NCBI GenBank assembly: GCA_000171875.1
Contig: ABHI01000002.1
Span: forward strand, 682,001-746,000
Source: Flavobacteriales bacterium ALC-1
GTDB taxonomy: Bacteria > Bacteroidota > Bacteroidia > Flavobacteriales > Flavobacteriaceae
Reading direction: 5' to 3'
Length of the DNA stretch: 64,000 nt
Shown here in pieces: positions 33,316-42,317 of the stretch; position 1 is the first letter of the stretch; every line of letters starts with the position of its first letter. A program made the translations under genes and the position numbers. Under the pieces are notes generated by a model. That model searched no databases and was not told the origin of the DNA. It saw only the letters and a program-made list of their open reading frames with translations.

Positions 33316-35548
33316 AAAAGCTAGAGACTATTTTTTCACCAGAAAGTGCTGCATATAACTTCGACTCAAAATCTTCTTGCTTAAATGGTTTTGAAATAAT
33401 ATCATCAAAACCTGCTTCACCAAACTCATGCATTTTATCCTCTAAAGTCACAGCAGTAAGTGCAAATATGGTCAATTCTTTATCAAAAGTTCTAATAATT
33501 TTCGTAGCCTCTAGTCCACTGATACCTGGCATGTGAATATCCATCAATACCACATCGTATGTCGTGTCTTTCACCTGTTCTACAGCGGCTTCACCATTAT
33601 CAACAATATCACAGTAAAGATCCATTTTGTTGAGAATCTTTTTAGTAATCATTTGATTGATCTTGTTGTCTTCTACAATTAGAATTTTAACATTACTTAA
33701 ATCCAAATCTTCCATCTTATTAGACTTTTTAGTTTCTTCTACTTTAGTTTCTTCGACCATTTCAGAATACTCTAAAGGAAGCTCAAAGAAGAATGTTGTG
33801 CCTTTTCCAAGCTCACTCTTTAAGTAAATTTTCCCTTTAAGAATTTGAATAAGTCCTTTTACAATAGATAATCCAAGACCTGTACCTCCGTACTTTCTGT
33901 TGATTTGCACAGAACCTTGAGAGAAACTCTCAAACATGTGATCTTGTTTTTCTTTTGTAATACCAATACCATTATCTTCAATTTCAAAGCGAAGCGTGTA
34001 CATATTGTCTTTTTTGTCAATTTTGTACGCTCTCACCCAGATGTCTCCATCTTTTGTGAATTTAATAGCATTACCAAGTAGATTAATTAAGATTTGGGAA
34101 ATCTTTAATTGGTCACCAGTATAAGTTTCTGGTAAACCGTCTTCAAAATCAAAATGCAGACTAGTTTCATTGTCTTTAGCTGAGTTGCTAAGTGCTGAAA
34201 TTACATTTTCGATTTTATTTTTAAGATTGAATTGTTCTGGGTCTAATTCAACTTTATTTGCTTCAATTTTATTGATCTGAAGAATATCATTAATAAAGGT
34301 CAATAGATAATCTCCTGAGAATTTTAATGATTTTAAATGTGGTATTTGATGCTCTTTAGGTTCTTCATCTAATAACATGTTTGTAAGTCCAGTAACAGCA
34401 TATAGAGGAGTTCGTAACTCATGTGTTACTGTTGATAAGAAATTAGCTTTTGTCTTAGAGGCTAATTCTGCCTTTTCTTTTGCTACAATTAGTTCATCAT
34501 TCTTTTTATGAAGCATATTGTTAGTTCTAAGCCTAATATTATTGTTTTTGTATAAAGACAAGGTTAAAAGCGACAGAATAGTAATTAAAGCGATACTTAA
34601 TATGGTTGTTATTCTTGTAAAGGTGCTTTCTGCTTTTAGCTCATCTGATTGTGTTTTTAACTGTTGATTTTCAGCATCCTTATATTTATTAATATTTTGG
34701 CCAGTTATACCTTCAGATAAATTTTCGCGCTTTACATTTAATATGGAATCAGATAACTTAATATGCCTTTTTACATAATCTAAAGAATTAGAATAGTCAC
34801 CATTCTTTTCGTAAATGTCACTTAGTGCTAAATACGCTTCATTAATATTTTCAGGTATTTTGTGGTTTTGCGCAATAGTTAAGCCTTCTTCAGCTTGAGA
34901 TAGTGCTAGTTGACTGTTATTTAGTGCGCTAGATACTTTTCCGCTTTCAATTAATGCACTACTGAGTAAACGTTTTTTGTCGTACTTCTTAGCCAAAATG
35001 ATTGTTCTTTCAAGCTTTGTTTTTGCTTCTTCAAAACGCTTTAGAGCGATAAAAACTTTTGCTTCATTTAAGGTGACTTCAGAGATGTATTCTTCTAAAT
35101 TCTCTTGCTCAAATAAATTTTTTGCTGAAATAAATACTTCTAAAGCATTTTCATATTCCTTTTTGGTACTATAGATTACGCCCTTAATATTGTAAGTAAT
35201 AGCTAAGTTAGGGTAATCTTCTATTTCACGTTGAATCTCTAAAGCCTTGCTAAGAGAGACATTTGCTTGATTCTTTTCATCAACTAAAAATTGAACTTTT
35301 GCAATTTTAGTGTGAATCTTACCTTGATTAGATTTATCATCGATTTTTATTGCAATATCTAATGCTTTATCTAAGTTGTTCTTAGCATTGTAATAATCAC
35401 CTCGATCACTATATAATTTGGCTTGATTAATATGTTCTTGGAGTCTCAATGCCAACCTGTCTGTATCTTCTACACTGTTCTGTTGTGCAAAGATCAGACT
35501 GCAAAAACATGCTAAAAAAACAAATATGTTATATTTGATTCGGGACAT
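33308..35548 (-). CDS. TPR-containing hybrid histidine kinase
   Basis: The 746-residue protein is a hybrid sensor. In order: signal peptide (1-21), periplasmic TPR-like repeats (about 30-270), one membrane helix (about 312-332), a short coiled coil, HisKA with phospho-acceptor His376 (VTHELRTPL), HATPase_c with the N box at 489-498 and G1 box DNGIGI at 525-530, and a C-terminal receiver domain (about 619-735) with phospho-Asp670 (LMDIHMPG). The TPR sensor with HisKA, HATPase and REC in one chain is common in Bacteroidota. Neither the signal nor the output partner is known, and no response regulator is next to it. It has a clear promoter box at 35570-35577. Confidence 0.95.
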   Translation of the reverse strand: MSRIKYNIFVFLACFCSLIFAQQNSVEDTDRLALRLQEHINQAKLYSDRGDYYNAKNNLDKALDIAIKIDDKSNQGKIHTKIAKVQFLVDEKNQANVSLSKALEIQREIEDYPNLAITYNIKGVIYSTKKEYENALEVFISAKNLFEQENLEEYISEVTLNEAKVFIALKRFEEAKTKLERTIILAKKYDKKRLLSSALIESGKVSSALNNSQLALSQAEEGLTIAQNHKIPENINEAYLALSDIYEKNGDYSNSLDYVKRHIKLSDSILNVKRENLSEGITGQNINKYKDAENQQLKTQSDELKAESTFTRITTILSIALITILSLLTLSLYKNNNIRLRTNNMLHKKNDELIVAKEKAELASKTKANFLSTVTHELRTPLYAVTGLTNMLLDEEPKEHQIPHLKSLKFSGDYLLTFINDILQINKIEANKVELDPEQFNLKNKIENVISALSNSAKDNETSLHFDFEDGLPETYTGDQLKISQILINLLGNAIKFTKDGDIWVRAYKIDKKDNMYTLRFEIEDNGIGITKEKQDHMFESFSQGSVQINRKYGGTGLGLSIVKGLIQILKGKIYLKSELGKGTTFFFELPLEYSEMVEETKVEETKKSNKMEDLDLSNVKILIVEDNKINQMITKKILNKMDLYCDIVDNGEAAVEQVKDTTYDVVLMDIHMPGISGLEATKIIRTFDKELTIFALTAVTLEDKMHEFGEAGFDDIISKPFKQEDFESKLYAALSGEKIVSSFFS

Positions 35549-35569
35549 TTCAGCTCACTTTAATTTGAA

Positions 35570-35577
35570 CAAATATA
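35570..35577 (-). promoter_or_regulatory. -7 box TATATTTG for the hybrid kinase gene
   Basis: Exact TAnnTTTG match on the minus strand, 21 bases upstream of the ATG at 35548. Confidence 0.6.
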
Positions 35578-35578
35578 A

Positions 35579-36595
35579 TTATTTATTCGACAAAAGTGCT
35601 TTTTTGTCCGACAAATTGCATATTAAATCTAAAATTCGAGTGCTATAACCTGTTTCATTGTCGTACCAACCTACTATTTTTACCATATTTCCAATCACAG
35701 AAGTCATTTGAGCATCAAAGATGCAAGAATGTGAATTGCCAACAATATCAATAGATACAATTGGGTCTTCAGTATATTCTAAAATTCCTTTTAATTTTGA
35801 TGAAGCTGCACTTTTGAAAATTGCATTTACGTCTTCAATAGATGTCGATTTTTCAACATTGATAGTGATATCTGTTAATGACCCATTTGCAACAGGGACT
35901 CTGATGCCACAACCACCAATAACGTTTGCTAAGTCAGGAAAAATTTTAGTTAAAGCTTTAGCTGCTCCTGTTGTTGTTGGTACTATAGATTGTCCAGCAG
36001 CTCTTGCTCGTCTTAAATCACGATGAGGTTGATCGTGCAAACTTTGATCAGTAGTGTAGGAATGTACAGTTGTAATGTAAGCTTGTTTTATACCAAAATG
36101 CGCTTTAATTAAAGCAATCATTGGTGCTGCATTATTGGTAGTACAAGATGCATTAGATATAATAGATTCAGAGCCATCAATAATAGTATCATTTACACCA
36201 AGGACGATTGTCTTAATCTCGTCATTTAATGCAGGTACAGATAAAATAACACGTTCAGCACCATTTTTTAAATGGTATTGAAGTTCTGTTTTAGTTTTAA
36301 ATTTTCCGGTTGATTCTATTACATAATTGGGTCTAACTGTTGACCAATCTATAGCTTTAGGGTGTGATTGATTATATAATGGAATTTTATTGTCGTTAAC
36401 AATAATATGATTGTCATCAAAAGAAATCGTTTCATTTAAAACTCCATGAATGCTATCATATTTTAATAAATGACTTAAGGTTTTAGCATTTGCTAAATCA
36501 TTTATAGCAACAATTTTTATTTGCGGATGTTGAAGTGCCAATCTAAATACACGACGACCAATTCTGCCAAAACCGTTTATTGCAACAGTAATCAT
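35579..36595 (-). CDS. gap: Type I glyceraldehyde-3-phosphate dehydrogenase
   Basis: This enzyme oxidises glyceraldehyde 3-phosphate with NAD(P)+. The 338-residue protein has the Rossmann start INGFGRIGR, catalytic Cys151 (SNASCTTNN), His178 (TTVHSYT), and the substrate-binding TTGAAKA and GWYDNETGYS blocks. The residues INDLAN at about 31-36 form the cofactor pocket. The active-site sequence ends in NN rather than the commoner NC, which I believe is normal in this phylum. Its ATG overlaps the lipA stop by one base (TAATG). This may be a second gap gene, but other copies cannot be seen. Confidence 0.94.
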   Translation of the reverse strand: MITVAINGFGRIGRRVFRLALQHPQIKIVAINDLANAKTLSHLLKYDSIHGVLNETISFDDNHIIVNDNKIPLYNQSHPKAIDWSTVRPNYVIESTGKFKTKTELQYHLKNGAERVILSVPALNDEIKTIVLGVNDTIIDGSESIISNASCTTNNAAPMIALIKAHFGIKQAYITTVHSYTTDQSLHDQPHRDLRRARAAGQSIVPTTTGAAKALTKIFPDLANVIGGCGIRVPVANGSLTDITINVEKSTSIEDVNAIFKSAASSKLKGILEYTEDPIVSIDIVGNSHSCIFDAQMTSVIGNMVKIVGWYDNETGYSTRILDLICNLSDKKALLSNK

Positions 36596-37467
36596 TAATT
36601 AATATGTTTTTGAGCTTTGTAAGAGGATCTTACTAGGGCACTACTTTCTACATGTCTAAAGCCTAGGTTTAATCCAATCTCTTCATATTCCTTAAACTGA
36701 TCAGGATCGATAAATTGTTTAACAGGCAAGTGTTTTTTACTTGGTTGTAAATATTGACCAATCGTTACGACATCTACGTCATTGGCTTTTAAATCATGAA
36801 GCGTTTCAATAACCTCTTCTCGTTTTTCCCCTAAGCCAAGCATAATTCCAGACTTAGTTCTACGCTGTCCTTGCTGTTTTAAATATTTTAAAACACCCAT
36901 ACTACGATCGTATTTTGCTTGTATACGAACTTCGCGAGTTAGTCTTCTAACGGTTTCAATATTATGAGATACAACTTCTGGAGCAACATCAACAATGCGA
37001 TCGATATGTTTTTCTATACCTTGAAAATCCGGAATTAAGGTTTCAAGTGTGGTTTCTGGGTTCATTCGTCTAACAGCTTTTACTGTTTCTGACCACATAA
37101 TGCTTCCCATGTCTTTTAAATCATCTCTATCTACACTCGTTAAAACAGCATGCTTAATCTGCATCAATTTAATTGAACGTGCCACTTTTTCTGGTTCATC
37201 CCAATCAACCGTTTCAGGTCTTCCGGTTTTTACACCACAGAATCCGCAAGAACGCGTGCAAACATTTCCTAAAATCATAAAAGTAGCTGTGCCTTCTCCC
37301 CAGCATTCTCCCATATTTGGACAACTTCCAGATGTACAGATAGTGTTAAGTTTATACTTATCAACTAGACTTCTAAGCTCTGTGTATTTTTTGCCTGTAG
37401 GCAATTTTACACGCAGCCATTTTGGTTTACGTTCTGGTAAAATATTTGAAGCAACTTTCGTTTCCAT
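36595..37467 (-). CDS. lipA: Lipoyl synthase
   Basis: LipA inserts sulfur into octanoyl groups on lipoyl-dependent dehydrogenases by radical SAM chemistry. The 290-residue protein contains both clusters: the auxiliary CX4CX5C motif at Cys44, Cys49 and Cys55, and the radical SAM CX3CX2C motif at Cys70, Cys74 and Cys77. The C-terminal [12 protein letters not shown] block carries the serine that ligates the auxiliary cluster. The ATG at 37467 follows the -7 box by 20 bases. gap is translationally coupled behind it. Confidence 0.96.
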   Translation of the reverse strand: METKVASNILPERKPKWLRVKLPTGKKYTELRSLVDKYKLNTICTSGSCPNMGECWGEGTATFMILGNVCTRSCGFCGVKTGRPETVDWDEPEKVARSIKLMQIKHAVLTSVDRDDLKDMGSIMWSETVKAVRRMNPETTLETLIPDFQGIEKHIDRIVDVAPEVVSHNIETVRRLTREVRIQAKYDRSMGVLKYLKQQGQRRTKSGIMLGLGEKREEVIETLHDLKANDVDVVTIGQYLQPSKKHLPVKQFIDPDQFKEYEEIGLNLGFRHVESSALVRSSYKAQKHIN

Positions 37468-37487
37468 TCATTTTCAAATTCAGAAAG

Positions 37488-37495
37488 CAAAGATA
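37488..37495 (-). promoter_or_regulatory. -7 box TATCTTTG for lipA-gap
   Basis: Exact TAnnTTTG match on the minus strand, 20 bases upstream of the lipA ATG, in the 50-base gap after the Nramp-like gene. Confidence 0.6.
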
Positions 37496-37517
37496 CGAAG
37501 TAATTAATTAAAATTAA

Positions 37518-38762
37518 TTAGAGTATGGTGAGATACCAAAGACTAAAACCAATTAAAAAAAATATACCAAGCCACGATAATACATGAAGTTTTAAACTTG
37601 GTCTCCAATCTTCTGGTGTATACTTACTCGAAATTAATCTGTAATTAATAATGGCATAAAAAGGTGCAGTTATAAATGAGAGTATAGTTGCAATTTTAAT
37701 AAGCAATCCCATTTCAGAAGCAAAAACAAAAAAGATAATTAAGGTCCCGAAAGTCAATATTAAAATCCAAAGCAGATAGCCTTTTTTGTATGTTTTCTTT
37801 GTGAGTAATTCTAAACTTCTTGACATAGCTCGGGGTGAGGCATCTAGAGTAGTTATAGTTGTGCTAAACATTGTTGTAAATGCTGCAATTCCAATAATTA
37901 TATAGGCCCAATTCCCTAAACTCTTCGTGTATAAGTCAATTAGTTGATTAGAAAAAATAGCAGCTTTATCACTGAACGTTTCTCCTGTTTGGAACATTAC
38001 AAAATAGCCTAAGGATACAAAAGCAATTCCTAAAATTATAGCGCCAGCATAGCCAATATTAAAATCTAAAAGTGCAGTTTTTGGTGCAAATTCGCCTTCA
38101 TCTTTTTTCTTTTCAATCGCCCAAATAGAATGCCAAACAGATATATCTAATGGAGCAGGCATCCAACCCATAAATGCTATTAAAAAAGCAATTTCGGTGG
38201 TGTTTTCTGGTAGCATTTGTACTAGTGTAATAGGCTTGTCAAATTCAATAAAAGCAAAGCAAACTGCGACCAGAGTACTAATAGTTAGTGTAACAATAAT
38301 AACTTTAATGAGTTTGTCTAAAGTACTGTACTTTCCAAGGAAAAGAATTATGAGGCAAATAAATAAGATAATAACCGTCCAAATTTCTACACTAGAAATA
38401 CTTTCAATCCCAAAGTTTAAAAAACTAATATCTCCAAAAAGAGAATTGGCCAATCCGGCACTAACAATAGTTACTGCAGTTTGAATAGTGAACATGGTTC
38501 CTAAACTTAAAATAAAATAGGTGACAAGAACTCCTTTGCCTAATTTATGATAACCTTCTAGTAAGCTTTCACCAGTTGCAGAAGCATATCTCGGTCCAAA
38601 CTGAAAAAAAGGATATTTAAATAAGTTAACGAGTAATAATGCCCAAAGTAAACCAAATCCAAAATCGGCACCAGCTCTGGTGGATTGCACCAAATGTGAT
38701 ACACCTATGGCAGCACCTGCAAACAATAATCCTGGGCCTAATTTTTTAAGAGTAGAAAACAT
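37518..38762 (-). CDS. Nramp-related membrane transporter without the DPGN motif
   Basis: The 414-residue protein has about 11 hydrophobic segments and aligns with the Nramp/APC fold over its whole length (GPGLLFAGAA at the start, LLWALLLVNLFKYPFFQFGPRYA after helix 1). In classic Nramp Mn2+/Fe2+ carriers, helix 1 holds Asp-Pro-Gly-Asn; here the equal-length segment reads GVSH. Helix 6 keeps Met but has MPA in place of MPH. Metal selectivity or even the type of substrate is therefore in doubt. Its start overlaps the ECF sigma factor stop by one base. Naming it mntH would be too specific. Confidence 0.88.
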   Translation of the reverse strand: MFSTLKKLGPGLLFAGAAIGVSHLVQSTRAGADFGFGLLWALLLVNLFKYPFFQFGPRYASATGESLLEGYHKLGKGVLVTYFILSLGTMFTIQTAVTIVSAGLANSLFGDISFLNFGIESISSVEIWTVIILFICLIILFLGKYSTLDKLIKVIIVTLTISTLVAVCFAFIEFDKPITLVQMLPENTTEIAFLIAFMGWMPAPLDISVWHSIWAIEKKKDEGEFAPKTALLDFNIGYAGAIILGIAFVSLGYFVMFQTGETFSDKAAIFSNQLIDLYTKSLGNWAYIIIGIAAFTTMFSTTITTLDASPRAMSRSLELLTKKTYKKGYLLWILILTFGTLIIFFVFASEMGLLIKIATILSFITAPFYAIINYRLISSKYTPEDWRPSLKLHVLSWLGIFFLIGFSLWYLTIL

Positions 38763-39307
38763 TATGTTTTAGTAATAATTGCAGCGAGAAGTTTTTTAGC
38801 CCTCAAAAGCTTCACTTTTACATTGTTCATAGGTTCTTTCAGTTCCTCAGATATTTCTTTATAACTCAATTCTTGAAAATACCTAAGGTTAATAACCTCT
38901 TGATAATGTGGTTTTAGTTTTTTGATGTCACGCAATAGCTTGGCTAAATTCTGTTCTGTGATAATTTTATCTTCGGGAGTAGGTGAATCATCTACAATTT
39001 CTAAATAATGGTTTTCGTTGTCTTTTGATGTGTTTCTGATTGATTTTTTTTGTTTTCGGACTAAATCGATATGAATATTTTTAGAAATAGTAATCAACCA
39101 AGTCTTAAACTTATAGTCTTCTTTATAAGTTTTAATCTTATCAAAAGCTTTAGAAAAAGTTTGAATGGTAATATCTTCAGCATCATTTTCGTTTTCAGTA
39201 CGTTTTAGTTGAAACGCATAAACGTCATTCCAAAACGTATCTAACAGAAAATTGAAAGCAATTTGGTCATTCTTTTTTGCTTTGCTAATAGCCTCTTTTA
39301 TTTCCAA
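38762..39307 (-). CDS. ECF-type RNA polymerase sigma factor
   Basis: The 181-residue protein has region 2 (FLLDTFWNDVYAFQL, DAEDITIQTFSKAFDKI, FKTWLITISKNIHIDLVRK) and region 4 (LKPHYQEVINLRYFQELSYKEISEEL) of the ECF family. The frame opens with TTG at 39307; there is no ATG before region 2, so TTG is probably the real start. It overlaps the glycosyltransferase gene by ten bases upstream and the Nramp-like gene by one base downstream. No anti-sigma gene lies next to it, which is unusual for ECF factors. Confidence 0.92.
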   Translation of the reverse strand: MEIKEAISKAKKNDQIAFNFLLDTFWNDVYAFQLKRTENENDAEDITIQTFSKAFDKIKTYKEDYKFKTWLITISKNIHIDLVRKQKKSIRNTSKDNENHYLEIVDDSPTPEDKIITEQNLAKLLRDIKKLKPHYQEVINLRYFQELSYKEISEELKEPMNNVKVKLLRAKKLLAAIITKT

Positions 39308-40410
39308 TGTTTGGGTTTAGATATAAGATTAGCAATAAAGATACTTAATTGTGTAGTAATTAAAAATAATTCTAGAATAGGCGTTAATATAATAAGGTCA
39401 ACTTCTCCTAATTTTTTTGCCGTAAAACCAAAACACAATAATTGAATAACAAATCGTAATGCTATTAATGCCACAAGCCATTGCCAATCATAGCCTAACA
39501 ATATTAATAAAAGACCTAAAGTCCAAAATAGTAATTGTGATATGTAAAACAGTCCCAAGAAAAATTTGTGCTTCAACTTATAAAACTTTGCAGTACTAAT
39601 ATGTCGTCTTTTTTGCAAAATCCAAGTTTTAATAGATGTTTTAGGCTCTGATGTTGTAAAGCTATCTTTTGTGTAGGTTATAGAAGTGTTTGTTTTATCT
39701 GCGACTTCATTTATAAATAAATCATCATCTCCCGATTTTATAGACATATGATTATTAAATCCAGAATTGTTAAAGAACAAATCTTTTCTGTACGCCATAT
39801 TACGACCAACTCCCATATAAGGTGAACCTAGACTTGCATAAGAAAAATACTGTAAAGCTGTCATTGCAGTTTCAAATCGTATCAATTTATTTAATAATGA
39901 AAATTTCTTTTTAGCATAAGCACCATAACCTAAAACTATTGATTTTTCATTAGAAAAGTTACCGTTTATGTGCTCTAACCATTTATTTGAATTTGGAACG
40001 CAATCTGCATCAGTAAACACTAAAAAATCATGTTTTGAAACTTTTATACCAAGAGTTAATGCGTATTTTTTATTTCCCCAAAATGTTTCATTCGTTTTTA
40101 CATCTACAAGTTGAATATTATCATTTTTGGCTTCAAATTCCTTCATAATTTTCAAGGTATCATCTGAAGAACTATCATTTACTAGGACAATTTCAAAATT
40201 AGAATACTCTTGATCTAATATTAAAGGAAGATTTTTCTTTAAGTTTTCAGCTTCATTTTTAGCACAGATAATTATAGAAATAGGAATGTTCTTCTTTAAT
40301 CGAGTTTCTGCGCGTTTAATTGCAAAAGAGAAGAGAAAACTAAGGTAATAGAAAACTTGAATACTAACAACTCCTATAAATATATAGAACAGTATAGAGG
40401 GAAGTGTCAT
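39298..40410 (-). CDS. Family 2 glycosyltransferase, membrane-bound
   Basis: The 370-residue protein starts with a membrane helix (about 5-28), then a GT-A domain with VNDSSSDDTL, the DxD-type motif TDADCVPN and a later SGDDDLFINEV, and ends with two or three membrane helices (about 280-360). A QKRRH motif (LQKRRH), resembling the QxxRW of processive enzymes, sits before the helices. It may add sugars to a lipid carrier or to a surface polymer; the donor and acceptor are unknown. It is the first gene of the glycosyltransferase-sigma-Nramp run. Confidence 0.9.
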   Translation of the reverse strand: MTLPSILFYIFIGVVSIQVFYYLSFLFSFAIKRAETRLKKNIPISIIICAKNEAENLKKNLPLILDQEYSNFEIVLVNDSSSDDTLKIMKEFEAKNDNIQLVDVKTNETFWGNKKYALTLGIKVSKHDFLVFTDADCVPNSNKWLEHINGNFSNEKSIVLGYGAYAKKKFSLLNKLIRFETAMTALQYFSYASLGSPYMGVGRNMAYRKDLFFNNSGFNNHMSIKSGDDDLFINEVADKTNTSITYTKDSFTTSEPKTSIKTWILQKRRHISTAKFYKLKHKFFLGLFYISQLLFWTLGLLLILLGYDWQWLVALIALRFVIQLLCFGFTAKKLGEVDLIILTPILELFLITTQLSIFIANLISKPKHWK

Positions 40411-40416
40411 TAAGGC

Positions 40417-40620
40417 TTAAGAATGTTGAGGTTCGTTACAGTCTTTGTACTGATCCGGTGTTTTTCCACAAAAACCACAAGCTTCACCTTCTTGGTTAAG
40501 CATTGGATTTTGACTAGCACAAGTGCCAGCAAATTTACCGTCCTTTTTTGCCCATATTTTTATTGCTATTCCTGCAATGGCTAAAGCCAATAATCCTAAT
40601 GTGAGTAGTAGTAATTTCAT
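40417..40620 (-). CDS. Small Cys-rich membrane protein
   Basis: A 67-residue protein with one N-terminal hydrophobic helix (about 3-22) and a polar tail with four cysteines: GTCASQNP and ACGFCGKTPDQYKDC. The tail may bind a metal or form disulfides outside the membrane. Similar short proteins are annotated as hypothetical membrane or secreted proteins in Flavobacteriia. The start has an exact -7 box (40641-40648) 20 bases upstream. Six bases separate it from the glycosyltransferase gene, so it may head that operon. Confidence 0.8.
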   Translation of the reverse strand: MKLLLLTLGLLALAIAGIAIKIWAKKDGKFAGTCASQNPMLNQEGEACGFCGKTPDQYKDCNEPQHS

Positions 40621-40640
40621 TTAAATCCCTTAATTTAGTG

Positions 40641-40648
40641 CAAAGATA
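40641..40648 (-). promoter_or_regulatory. -7 box TATCTTTG for the small membrane protein and downstream genes
   Basis: Exact TAnnTTTG match on the minus strand, 20 bases before the ATG at 40620. Given the tight gene packing downstream, it may drive the glycosyltransferase, sigma factor and Nramp-like genes too. Confidence 0.6.
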
Positions 40649-40755
40649 ATGCTTTTACTTTTATTTTGATGCCCTTCTTCAATGTGACTTAACAGCTTAA
40701 TGTTGTGTCGTATACCTATATAAACATTTATTACTAACTAATTAATTTATCAATT

Positions 40756-41442
40756 ATGAAAAAATTATTTGCTGAGTTCTTCGGAACATTTTGGCTTGTA
40801 TTTGGTGGTTGTGGTAGCGCCATATTTGCTGCCGGATTTCCAGAATTAGGAATTGGATTTGTGGGCGTTGCTTTGGCATTTGGTCTTACTGTGTTAACTA
40901 TGGCTTATGCAGTTGGTCATATTTCTGGTGGTCATTTTAATCCTGCTGTATCTATTGGCCTTTGGGCTGGTGGAAAATTTGAAGCTAAAGACTTAATAGG
41001 CTATATAATAGCTCAAGTTGTTGGTGCTATTGTAGCTGCTGGTGCACTTTATCTTATTGTTTCTGGTAAAGCTGGTTTTGAATCTGTAGGTGGGTTTGCT
41101 TCTAATGGTTATGATGCTTTATCACCAGATGGTTATAGTCTGATGGCTGTAATAGTGGCTGAGGTTATTTTAACCGCATTTTTCTTAATCGTTATATTAG
41201 GAAGCACAAATGTTAGAGCACCTAAGGGGTTTGCACCTATAGCTATTGGTTTAGCATTAACCTTAATTCACTTAATAAGTATTCCTATTTCAAATACTTC
41301 TGTTAACCCTGCGAGATCTTTAAGCCAAGCATTATTCGCTGATGGTGCTTATTTATCTCAAGTATGGGTATTTTGGCTAGCTCCTATTGTTGGTGCTATA
41401 ATCGGAGGAATAATCCATAAAACACTTTTTGAAAACGAATAG
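40756..41442 (+). CDS. aqpZ: Aquaporin Z
   Basis: A water channel with six membrane helices and 228 residues. Both NPA half-helices are present: [11 protein letters not shown] and TSVNPARSL. The narrow water-selective filter is consistent with His in the helix-5 segment ([14 protein letters not shown]) and Arg after the second NPA. The ATG at 40756 is directly followed by the first helix ([19 protein letters not shown]). It stands alone on the plus strand and ends at a strong bidirectional terminator. Confidence 0.96.
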   Translation: MKKLFAEFFGTFWLVFGGCGSAIFAAGFPELGIGFVGVALAFGLTVLTMAYAVGHISGGHFNPAVSIGLWAGGKFEAKDLIGYIIAQVVGAIVAAGALYLIVSGKAGFESVGGFASNGYDALSPDGYSLMAVIVAEVILTAFFLIVILGSTNVRAPKGFAPIAIGLALTLIHLISIPISNTSVNPARSLSQALFADGAYLSQVWVFWLAPIVGAIIGGIIHKTLFENE

Positions 41443-41459
41443 TTTTCAAAATTTAGAAT

Positions 41460-41496
41460 AAAAAAAGAGGCATATATATTTATATGCCTCTCTTTA
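41460..41496. terminator. Bidirectional terminator
   Basis: The stem AGAGGCATATA / TATATGCCTCT (41466-41476 and 41481-41491) is flanked by A- and T-rich runs, between aqpZ and the anti-sigma gene. Confidence 0.85.
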
Positions 41497-41514
41497 TTTA
41501 TCTAATAAGCTTAC

Positions 41515-42306
41515 TTAGTCATCTTTATCTTTTAAAGATATTTCAGCAACTTCTGTATCATTTTCACTGGCATCACCACCTTTAATTTTTATACTAAGCG
41601 CTAATGCATCTTCCATGTATGGTATTTGTTTCAACTTACGGTCAGACTCATCTAAAATGCCTAAGTTCACCATTCTATCTTGTAACTCAGCCCATATTTC
41701 ATAGTACTGCTCTTTTGGTAGTTGAGGTAGAGTAATCACATCAATCATCGATGTTTTTTCTACAGGATTGATATATGCTACAGTTTTTAAGTTTTTAGCA
41801 CGCTCGTTACCATTGATAACATATTTTCTGGCATCAGGATTGTTTAACTTCAGCAATTCTCTAGAGAGCTCATCTAACTTAGAGTTATTGTTTTCAATAT
41901 CACTTCTTAAATCAAAAATTTCTTCAACAACGATATTGTTTTCGTTATTTAATTTTTGATTTTTTTGATAAAGCATAAATGAAGTTGCAGCAAATAATAC
42001 AGCTGCAGCACTAGCTGCTATACTATACCAAGGTGTTTTTCTCTTTTGAACAAGCTGAATTACTTTGGTGTCATTCTTCTCATCTAAAGATTCTAAAATC
42101 TTAACTAAGATATCATTTGGTACATCTACAGCACCAGCTTTTGCTATAATCTCTAAGTTATCTTGAAGTTTTTCGTAAGCTGTTGCTGCTTCAGGATAAT
42201 TTGAAATAAAATATTCTACCTCCTTAGTTTCTTCTATGGAAGTCTCGCCTAACAAATACATATTAAGTATGTTAGACTTTAAAAAGTTATGTAATTTTGT
42301 TTCCAT
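41515..42306 (-). CDS. RskA-type anti-sigma factor
   Basis: The 263-residue protein has an N-terminal sigma-binding helical region (about 1-60, without the zinc HxxxCxxC motif), one membrane helix (about 94-112, WYSIAASAAAVLFAATSFML), a periplasmic coiled-coil linker and the RskA C-terminal domain (about 165-255) with PQLPKEQYYEIWAELQD and GILDESDRK. It would hold the sigma factor encoded 11 bases upstream at the membrane and release it on regulated cleavage. The signal is unknown. Confidence 0.92.
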   Translation of the reverse strand: METKLHNFLKSNILNMYLLGETSIEETKEVEYFISNYPEAATAYEKLQDNLEIIAKAGAVDVPNDILVKILESLDEKNDTKVIQLVQKRKTPWYSIAASAAAVLFAATSFMLYQKNQKLNNENNIVVEEIFDLRSDIENNNSKLDELSRELLKLNNPDARKYVINGNERAKNLKTVAYINPVEKTSMIDVITLPQLPKEQYYEIWAELQDRMVNLGILDESDRKLKQIPYMEDALALSIKIKGGDASENDTEVAEISLKDKDD

Positions 42307-42317
42307 AATTTAATACT

